A stretch of 7,913 bases of DNA from 20-14-all-45-10 sp964435965 (GTDB taxonomy: Bacteria > Chloroflexota > Dehalococcoidia > GIF9 > AB-539-J10), in NCBI GenBank assembly GCA_964435965.1, contig CAYTBB010000060.1:1-7913 (forward strand), given 5' to 3'. The position numbers were made by a program, and so were the translations under genes. Positions 1 to 4,690 of the stretch are shown here, piece by piece (position 1 is the first letter of the stretch; every line of letters begins with the position of its first letter). The notes beneath the pieces are model-generated. The model saw nothing but the letters and a program-made list of their open reading frames with translations, did no database searches and had not been told where the DNA came from.

Positions 1-346
1 GGCGTACGGAGGAGCGAGAGAGAGCGATGCTTTCTCGCTCAGCTAGAAGCTCAGTGAAGTGCTGATTGTTACAGCCAGCGTAGGTTGTCTGTCCCAGGTC
101 CAATATCTGCTTCCTCAGATTCTCGTTCAGGACATTATGAGGCTTTCTTCCCCGGTTGCCATGTGCTAATGCCGCGGCGCCCTCCTTTCTGTACACCGCT
201 AAAATTCTTCTCACATGGCGTAAGGACAGATCTAATACCTCGGCTGCTTCCCTGCCTATCATCTTACCCTTCTCCACTTGATTTAATACCACCAACCTCT
301 TCTGTTCTCTCCTGTTCAATGTCACCATCTCCTTCATGGGTGACAT
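1..346 (-). CDS. ISNCY/IS1202-like transposase, N-terminal part (truncated by window edge)
   Basis: Reading the minus strand from the ATG at 346-344 gives an open frame of 115 codons that runs off the left edge without a stop, so this is the 5' part of a longer gene. The protein starts MSPMKEMVTLNRREQKRL and continues with a helix-turn-helix-like segment (about residues 10-55): an acidic-basic helix, GKMIGREAAEVLDLSLRHV, then RRILAVYRKEGAAAL and the HGNRGRKPHN stretch. This 'REAAEvLdLS.R.VRRi...Y...G...L.H..RGR' pattern is typical of the DNA-binding N-terminus of ISNCY/IS1202-type transposases. The DDE catalytic core would lie outside the window. A purine-rich AGGGA lies just before the ATG. 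The frame begins within 40 bp of a repeat-rich element end, as expected for an IS. Whether the element is intact cannot be seen. Confidence 0.85.
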   Translation of the reverse strand, partial: MSPMKEMVTLNRREQKRLVVLNQVEKGKMIGREAAEVLDLSLRHVRRILAVYRKEGAAALAHGNRGRKPHNVLNENLRKQILDLGQTTYAGCNNQHFTELLAERESIALSRSSVR

Positions 347-385
347 TTTCCCTGAACAGTTACAGGGTGACAAAATCGTAGAACA
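338..385 (-). mobile_element. Terminal region of the insertion sequence upstream of the transposase
   Basis: Just outside the transposase start there are two direct copies of GGGTGACA (338-345 and 365-372), 27 bp apart. Between them lies a short inverted repeat, CCCTG (350-354) and CAGGG (363-367). On the minus strand the element would begin TGTTCTACGATTTTGTCACC near 385, reading into the transposase. Subterminal repeats of this kind are what a transposase binds. The exact boundary is inferred from the TG...CA convention; the opposite end is not in the window, so it cannot be confirmed by pairing inverted repeats. Confidence 0.55.
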
Positions 386-675
386 TTAACACAGCCAGCA
401 CAAGCTAAGTCTATTCTTATTGACAATTTTGAGGCGGTGTATTAGTATAGTTGGTCCTACCAATGGGGTATTTTATGTTTGCAACAGTAAGCATAAGTAT
501 GAGGAAAGGAAGAAATAGCCTCGTAAAGTTCATGTAGACCATGGCAAATCAGTATATGGGGGGGGGTTGTAAGAAGGGAAGAAGCTGATGGAGAAGTAAT
601 TGGTAGTGATGAGAGTTGTGTTAGAACGAGCTCTCTTTCTGGAAACAGTTTAGAAAATATTACAAGGAGGCTAGC
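386..675 (+). other. Gene-free leader between the IS end and the M29-like gene
   Basis: No convincing gene is present on either strand; the minus-strand frame across it is a composition artefact extending into the downstream gene. It holds a sigma70-like promoter (420-448), a run of nine G residues (558-566), and at its end a strong Shine-Dalgarno AAGGAGG (664-670) placed 5 nt before the ATG at 676. If the promoter is used, the transcript has a leader of roughly 220 nt. I see no recognisable riboswitch in it. Confidence 0.6.
420..448 (+). promoter_or_regulatory. Predicted sigma70-like promoter for the M29-like gene
   Basis: A perfect -35 hexamer TTGACA (420-425) is followed by exactly 17 nt and a -10-like TAGTAT (443-448, 4 of 6 matches to TATAAT). 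Transcription would begin near 455 and read toward the gene at 676. It lies about 35 bp outside the inferred IS boundary, so it seems to belong to the host sequence rather than to the element. This is seen by motif only. Confidence 0.55.
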
Positions 676-1638
676 ATGTTTGAACTTATTAATGGTATCC
701 GATCCATACTGGAGGCGAGTATGGCAGTGAAGCCGGGAGAACATGTACTGGTAATTAGTGATAACGAGAGTGAGTCTATGTGGGTAGGCCAAATCATAAT
801 GAATGTCGCCAACTTGATGGGCACTGAAGCTATTATGACGGTTATCAAGCCAACTGAACATGCGGCACAAGAGCCACCTCCCTCAGTAGCATTAGCTATG
901 AAAAGTGTAGATGTTATCTTCCGCGTTACGGATAGGGGGAACCTGGCTCATACCACTGCCCGTAAGGAGGCTATCGCTGCTGGTGCACGGTTCTATTCTG
1001 TATGCCAGATTCCCCTAGATGATTTAAAAAAAGGCGTCTCAGCTGTGGACCTTCGGCTTATCAAAGAGCGAACTGAGGCTTTAGCACAGAGGTTAGCCCA
1101 GGCTAATGTAGCCACGCTAACCAGCCCATTGGGTACAAACATTACTCTAAGCTTGGCTGGGCGGGAAGCTCTAGCCCTTAATCCTCTGGGCCATGTCCCC
1201 ACCTTCCTTTATTACGCTGAGGCTGCCATTGCACCCGTGGAAGGGACCGCAGAGGGAACTATAGTAGCTGACCTGGAGGTTGTTAACTGGGGATACCTTC
1301 TCAGGGAACCCCTGCACTATACCGTAAAGGCAGGGAAAGTAGTAGACATCGCAGGTAGTCCACAAGATGTTGACTGGTTACACAAAGTAGCAGCTACGGA
1401 TGAGAATGCCACCAACATCGCTGAGCTTGGAATAGGGACAAGCCACATTATACCTCTGCCAATGCAGGGGACGAGAAGAGATGCTGCCAGAATAGGCACA
1501 GCACACATAGCCATCGGCAGAAACGATGATATCGGTGGGAAAACCTTTAGCCAAATTCACATAGATAGCTTGATGAGCCGGCCCACAATAGAACTGGATG
1601 GCCAATGTATATTGAAGGATGGCGAGTTAATGATATGA
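676..1638 (+). CDS. M29-family aminopeptidase-like / NicX-like metalloenzyme
   Basis: The 320-residue protein resembles the M29 (thermophilic aminopeptidase, AmpS/AmpT) superfamily, which also includes 2,5-dihydroxypyridine 5,6-dioxygenase (NicX). The conserved C-terminal metal site is visible: Glu250 in NIAELGIGTS, His277 in GTAHIAIG, and His295-x-Asp297 in QIHIDSLM, with additional acidic residues in PVEGTAEG (189-193). The His/His-x-Asp set matches both the M29 peptidase ligands and the Fe(II) ligands of NicX. The N-terminal half (GEHVLVISDNES, LMGTEAIMTVIKPTEH) has the usual alpha/beta fold character. No signal peptide is present, so it is probably cytoplasmic. The length is nearer to NicX-like members (about 350) than to true M29 peptidases (about 410). 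The start is supported by AAGGAGG 5 nt upstream. It is monocistronic and faces the minus-strand cluster. Peptidase or ring-cleaving dioxygenase cannot be decided here. Confidence 0.85.
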   Translation: MFELINGIRSILEASMAVKPGEHVLVISDNESESMWVGQIIMNVANLMGTEAIMTVIKPTEHAAQEPPPSVALAMKSVDVIFRVTDRGNLAHTTARKEAIAAGARFYSVCQIPLDDLKKGVSAVDLRLIKERTEALAQRLAQANVATLTSPLGTNITLSLAGREALALNPLGHVPTFLYYAEAAIAPVEGTAEGTIVADLEVVNWGYLLREPLHYTVKAGKVVDIAGSPQDVDWLHKVAATDENATNIAELGIGTSHIIPLPMQGTRRDAARIGTAHIAIGRNDDIGGKTFSQIHIDSLMSRPTIELDGQCILKDGELMI

Positions 1639-1660
1639 AGTGGGTTGTATTCTTTATAGA

Positions 1661-1732
1661 CTGCTAGTAAGGATGTGATGCCTATTGTGATATTACAACT
1701 GACATCCGCGAGAGCAAAATCTTACTAGCCAG
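1661..1732 (+). terminator. Nested stem-loop after the M29-like gene (possible 3' end structure)
   Basis: GCTAGTAAG (1663-1671) is the reverse complement of CTTACTAGC (1721-1729); CT/AG pairing extends it past one bulged base to 1661 and 1732. Inside, GGATGT (1671-1676) pairs with ACATCC (1702-1707), and TTGT (1685-1688) with ACAA (1695-1698). The result is a three-tier structure starting 22 nt after the stop codon. There is no T-run after it, so it is not a classical intrinsic terminator. It could protect the 3' end, be a small RNA, or be a remnant of a mobile element. Confidence 0.4.
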
Positions 1733-1959
1733 GAACTCCTAAGCAGCGTTGCATCATCTATCACGAACCACCGCCAAGACAAGCCCTACCAAAAACTGGG
1801 TGAAAACTTTTCTTCGATTTTCGAAACAAAGTGGCTTTGCGCAAAAGGTTAGTGCGGCACTTAGAAAATTTGGACTATTGTGTAGAAGTGCAAACACATG
1901 TCAGTTACGAATTTAACCCGCTATAAAAACGGGAAGCAAGTGGGAATAATGGTCGCTTT

Positions 1960-1991
1960 CAGTTTAAGGGTAGACCTCGACACATAAACTG
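1960..1991. repeat. Short inverted repeat resembling an IS21-type element end
   Basis: CAGTTTA (1960-1966) and TAAACTG (1985-1991) are inverted around a GGGTAGACCTCGACA spacer. The motif style (AAACTG next to a GCGACC block read on the minus strand, ending near TGTCGAGG) resembles IS21-family subterminal repeats. No IstA or IstB coding sequence is near, so at most it is a remnant. This is a weak resemblance from memory. Confidence 0.2.
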
Positions 1992-2024
1992 ACCCTGTGG
2001 CTCAAAGAACAGCACATTGTCGCC

Positions 2025-2077
2025 TCTAATAACCTGAAGGGCAAAGTCCCACGGGCTTTGCCCTTCAGGTTATTAGA
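2025..2077. repeat. Near-perfect 22-bp-arm hairpin between convergent genes
   Basis: The left arm 2025-2046 (ending AACCTGAAGGGCAAAG) is exactly complementary to the right arm 2056-2077 (beginning CTTTGCCCTTCAGGTT). Within the 9-nt centre, T2047 can wobble with G2055 and CC can pair with GG, leaving a 3-nt CAC loop. The whole 53 nt thus folds on either strand. It lies between two converging transcripts, so a bidirectional terminator or transcript barrier is plausible, but neither side has a T-run. A MITE-like insertion is an alternative. Confidence 0.6.
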
Positions 2078-2150
2078 TATCTCACGAGCCCTGTCAGTAA
2101 AACATCTAACTTCGTTTAGCGAATTGCCTATCGTAAGGTCGTCATGAATA

Positions 2151-2181
2151 GAGCAAGCCACGGCTAAACCCCTGCTTTCTC
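2151..2181 (-). repeat. Imperfect stem-loop after the distal MR/MLE gene (duplicate of 3454-3484)
   Basis: GAGCAAGC (2151-2158) and GCTTTCTC (2174-2181) pair with one mismatch. The intervening bases include a short AGCC/GGCT pairing. The same element, with perfect arms, follows the other MR/MLE copy at 3454-3484, which shows that the duplicated unit includes the 3' flank. It lies about 70 nt after the stop codon, compared with 36 nt for the other copy. The position fits a transcript-end structure, without a T-run. Confidence 0.45.
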
Positions 2182-2253
2182 CATAATCATTTAATGTCGA
2201 TTGCAGAGCTTTTGGTAAAACTTACCTATCCGACACTCAGTGGCAAATTCGAG

Positions 2254-3360
2254 CTATGATCGATGGACACAATACTCTTTAATAATACCCAGTTTAGGGT
2301 CTAACCCGAGCCCAGGCGTTTCCGATGCCGTTACCCATCCCTTTATCGGCTCTGCGGTCTCTTTAAATACCGATTTGTACAGCATCCACCTGACGTAATG
2401 GAACTCAACCCGCCATCCATTAGCCATTCCAGCCTGCAGGTGCATATTGTGAAGAGGAAAAGCACCACCATTGGCAATCGGTTTGTTGAAAGCCTGGGCC
2501 ATTGCTGCTATCTTCACTGCTTCGGTATAACCACCGCAATAGACAACATTGGGCATGAGAATATCTACCGCCTCGTGAACCAGAAGCTCTCGGTGGCGGA
2601 ATCGATGTCCCTCATTTTGACCAGCAGCAATAGGAATAGTTGTTTGTCGGCGGAGGTTTGCCAGAAGACGGACATCGTCCTGGTAGCCTGGTTCTTCAAA
2701 CCAAGTAATGTTGTAAGGCTCGCACAGTTTGCACAGGCGCAAAGCATGGTGAAAAGACATTAGGCAGTTGGCATCAATCATCAATTCGATGCCAGGCCCC
2801 ACTGCTTCTCGCACTGCAATTACTCTGGCGGCATCCTCCTCAGGGGCCTGAGAATTGCCGGCTACGCCAACCACCATTTTCAGCTTGTCCTGCCCCTGCC
2901 CTACCCAGTACTTGGCGGCTTCCACTAATTCTTCTCGACTGTAGTCGGGCAGACCAAAGGTAATATAAGCCGGTACAGGGTTCTGAGCCCCACCCAGCAA
3001 ACGCCATACCGGCATACCTAGTGCCTTACCCTTGACATCCCACAGGGCAATATCGATTGCGCTCATGGCAGAGCTCCACACACCAGTGAGAGCCCTCTGG
3101 TTGAACTTCCGGAACATCTGGCTCCAGATACGCTCGGTCAGCATCGGGTCCTGGCCCATTAGAAAGAAGGCAGCCTCACGATTGATGAATTCTACAATTG
3201 ACCAAGGCAGATAATCCCCTGTCGCTCCATAGCCAATAATTCCGCTATCGGTCTCGATCTCCACTATGACCATGTTTGAACATGAAGGCTCCTTCAATAA
3301 TGGTGGGGGAGTAATCGGAATATTAGCCAGATAGTTAGCCTCAACACGATTGATTCTCAT
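2254..3360 (-). CDS. MR/MLE enolase-superfamily enzyme, distal copy (copy A)
   Basis: A 368-residue enolase-superfamily protein: capping domain about residues 1-120, then the modified TIM barrel. Visible motifs are Lys159-x-Lys161 (DKLKM, second-strand general base), Asp196 in MIDANC, and Glu222-Glu223 in WFEEP. The third metal-ligand position is Gln248 (AAGQNEG) instead of Glu, and the usual dyad Asp in 'MPD' is Asn271 (MPNVVYCGG). Nearby histidines are His304 and His307 in PLHNMHLQ. Such enzymes abstract the alpha proton of a carboxylate, usually as sugar-acid dehydratases or racemases. I chose ATG 3360 rather than the GTG one codon upstream: AAGGAGG (3368-3374) then sits 7 nt away, exactly as in copy B, whose start aligns here. 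It is the last gene of the minus-strand cluster, 159 bp after copy B. Product specificity is unknown. Confidence 0.93.
   Translation of the reverse strand: MRINRVEANYLANIPITPPPLLKEPSCSNMVIVEIETDSGIIGYGATGDYLPWSIVEFINREAAFFLMGQDPMLTERIWSQMFRKFNQRALTGVWSSAMSAIDIALWDVKGKALGMPVWRLLGGAQNPVPAYITFGLPDYSREELVEAAKYWVGQGQDKLKMVVGVAGNSQAPEEDAARVIAVREAVGPGIELMIDANCLMSFHHALRLCKLCEPYNITWFEEPGYQDDVRLLANLRRQTTIPIAAGQNEGHRFRHRELLVHEAVDILMPNVVYCGGYTEAVKIAAMAQAFNKPIANGGAFPLHNMHLQAGMANGWRVEFHYVRWMLYKSVFKETAEPIKGWVTASETPGLGLDPKLGIIKEYCVHRS
2682..3192 (-). repeat. 511-bp block identical to 3948-4458
   Basis: Line-by-line comparison shows no mismatch over these 511 bp against 3948-4458, including all synonymous positions. 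It covers residues 57-226 of copy A: most of the capping domain and the first half of the barrel with the KxK, Asp and Glu-Glu motifs. The next bases on either side differ (T3193 against C4459; T2681 against C3947). Confidence 0.93.
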
Positions 3361-3453
3361 CACTAGACCTCCTTATATAATATATTTTGTTAGGCTGTAT
3401 AAAAACCTCCTCTGCCAAAGACAGATCAAAGTCCACAACCTTCTCCAAATATA

Positions 3454-3484
3454 GAGAAAGCCACGGCTAAACTCCTGCTTTCTC
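3454..3484 (-). terminator. Stem-loop between the two MR/MLE genes
   Basis: GAGAAAGC (3454-3461) and GCTTTCTC (3477-3484) are perfect inverted repeats around a 15-nt loop, 36 nt after the stop of copy B. The sequence after it on the minus strand (TATATTTGG) is only weakly T-rich. It may lower read-through into copy A or stabilise the upstream message. It is duplicated, imperfectly, after copy A. Confidence 0.45.
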
Positions 3485-3519
3485 CATAATTCTTTCAGAC
3501 ACCCAATGGCAAATTCAAT

Positions 3520-4635
3520 CTATGATAGGTTGGCACGATACTCTTTAATAATATCCGGTTTAGGGTCTAACCCAAGCCCAGGCGTTTCCGATGCCGTTAC
3601 CCACCCCTTTACTGGCTCGCACATCTCTTTATATACTAATTTGTACATCCACCATCTGAGGGCATGGAACTCAGACCGCCATCCATTAGCCATTCCAGCC
3701 TGCAGATGCATATTGTGAGGAGGAAAACCACCACCATTGACAATCGGTTTGTTGAAAGCCTGGGCCATTGCTGCTATCTTCACCGCTTCGGTATAACCAC
3801 CACAATAGACAACATTGGGAATGAGAATATCTACCGCCTCATTAACTAGAAGCTCTCGGTGGCGGAATCTATGTCCCTCACTTTGACCAGTAGCAATAGG
3901 AATAGTTGTTTGTCGGCGGAGGTTTGCCAGAAGACGGACATCGTTCCGGTAGCCTGGTTCTTCAAACCAAGTAATGTTGTAAGGCTCGCACAGTTTGCAC
4001 AGGCGCAAAGCATGGTGAAAAGACATTAGGCAGTTGGCATCAATCATCAATTCGATGCCAGGCCCCACTGCTTCTCGCACTGCAATTACTCTGGCGGCAT
4101 CCTCCTCAGGGGCCTGAGAATTGCCGGCTACGCCAACCACCATTTTCAGCTTGTCCTGCCCCTGCCCTACCCAGTACTTGGCGGCTTCCACTAATTCTTC
4201 TCGACTGTAGTCGGGCAGACCAAAGGTAATATAAGCCGGTACAGGGTTCTGAGCCCCACCCAGCAAACGCCATACCGGCATACCTAGTGCCTTACCCTTG
4301 ACATCCCACAGGGCAATATCGATTGCGCTCATGGCAGAGCTCCACACACCAGTGAGAGCCCTCTGGTTGAACTTCCGGAACATCTGGCTCCAGATACGCT
4401 CGGTCAGCATCGGGTCCTGGCCCATTAGAAAGAAGGCAGCCTCACGATTGATGAATTCCACTGTCGACCAGAAAAAGCCCCCCCCTGTCGCTCCATAGCC
4501 AATGATTCCGCTATCGGTCTCGATCTCCACTACGACCATGTTTCCACTACTACATGATGGGTGAGCCTTCAATGATGGTGGGGGAATAATCGGAATATTA
4601 GCCAGATAGCTAGCCTTAACACGACTGATTCTCAT
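3520..4635 (-). CDS. MR/MLE enolase-superfamily enzyme, proximal copy (copy B)
   Basis: A 371-residue paralogue of the downstream gene. Key residues: Lys162-x-Lys164, Asp199 in MIDANC, Glu225-Glu226 in WFEEP, Gln251 (ATGQSEG) at the third metal-ligand position, Asn274 (IPNVVYCGG), and His307 and His310 in FPPHNMHLQ. Residues 60-229 are encoded by DNA identical to copy A. The 20s loop (PPPSLKAHPSCSSGN) is 3 residues longer than in copy A, and the 50s loop reads GGGFFW where A has GDYLPW. The C-terminal part also differs (FHALRWWMYKLVYKEMCEP). ATG 4635 has GAGGAGG (4643-4649) 7 nt upstream. The gene follows the TRAP permease by 55 bp, so it is probably cotranscribed and acts on the imported acid. 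An intact frame and conserved barrel motifs argue that it is functional. Confidence 0.94.
   Translation of the reverse strand: MRISRVKASYLANIPIIPPPSLKAHPSCSSGNMVVVEIETDSGIIGYGATGGGFFWSTVEFINREAAFFLMGQDPMLTERIWSQMFRKFNQRALTGVWSSAMSAIDIALWDVKGKALGMPVWRLLGGAQNPVPAYITFGLPDYSREELVEAAKYWVGQGQDKLKMVVGVAGNSQAPEEDAARVIAVREAVGPGIELMIDANCLMSFHHALRLCKLCEPYNITWFEEPGYRNDVRLLANLRRQTTIPIATGQSEGHRFRHRELLVNEAVDILIPNVVYCGGYTEAVKIAAMAQAFNKPIVNGGGFPPHNMHLQAGMANGWRSEFHALRWWMYKLVYKEMCEPVKGWVTASETPGLGLDPKPDIIKEYRANLS
3948..4458 (-). repeat. 511-bp block identical to 2682-3192
   Basis: Copy-B member of the identical pair. The neighbouring 428 bp toward the stop codon (3520-3947 against 2254-2681) contains about 43 mismatches by hand count, roughly 10 percent, with no indels. 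Complete identity over 511 bp next to this is therefore out of keeping with uniform divergence. Confidence 0.93.
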
Positions 4636-4690
4636 GACTAGACCTCCTCATATAATATATTCTAGAACGACAATGCTATACTTATGTTAT

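Larger units (their letters stand above)
1639..2253. other. Gene-free convergent spacer with several inverted repeats
   Basis: This 615-bp stretch separates the 3' ends of the M29-like gene and of the distal MR/MLE gene. No frame here shows recognisable protein features; a 65-codon minus-strand frame (2161-1964) has no ribosome binding site I trust and is partly made of the hairpin. It contains a nested stem-loop (1661-1732), an IS-end-like inverted repeat (1960-1991), a near-perfect hairpin (2025-2077), and the 3' edge of the MR/MLE duplication (from 2151). The repeat density suggests decayed mobile DNA. Confidence 0.6.
2151..3385 (-). repeat. Tandem duplication, unit A
   Basis: This unit comprises the 3' stem-loop, the whole MR/MLE gene A and its AT-rich Shine-Dalgarno region (to the TATAATATAT stretch near 3385). 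It matches unit B at 3454-4660. Within the coding part from the stop to 3192 the offset is a constant 1266 bp. The 3' flank differs by 37 bp in length, and the N-terminal coding part by 9 bp. Confidence 0.9.
3454..4660 (-). repeat. Tandem duplication, unit B
   Basis: This is the partner of the unit at 2151-3385. The similarity starts at the GAGAAAGC stem, spans copy B and ends in the TATAATATATT stretch upstream of its Shine-Dalgarno. Beyond that the two upstream regions diverge, because unit B adjoins the permease 3' end. The head-to-tail arrangement indicates tandem duplication within the cluster. Confidence 0.9.

Noticed and set aside
85..381. 98-codon plus-strand frame at the left edge
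   Set aside because: It is antisense to the transposase frame on the minus strand, which has clear family features; the plus frame has none.
457..870. 137-codon minus-strand frame across the leader
   Set aside because: It overlaps the strongly supported gene at 676 and has no recognisable domain or ribosome site.
1964..2161. 65-codon minus-strand frame in the convergent spacer
   Set aside because: Part of it is the hairpin at 2025-2077, no family is recognisable and there is no convincing ribosome binding site.
1639..2253. tRNA or other known RNA gene in the spacer
   Set aside because: None of the inverted repeats forms a cloverleaf and no conserved tRNA box sequence is visible.
3361..3363. 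GTG start for MR/MLE copy A one codon before the ATG
   Set aside because: The ATG at 3360 keeps the 7-nt Shine-Dalgarno spacing and aligns with the only start of copy B.
3364..3400. Promoter from the TATAATATAT stretch before copy A
   Set aside because: It abuts the Shine-Dalgarno, leaving no room for a normal transcript start, and I find no well-spaced -35; the same stretch precedes copy B.
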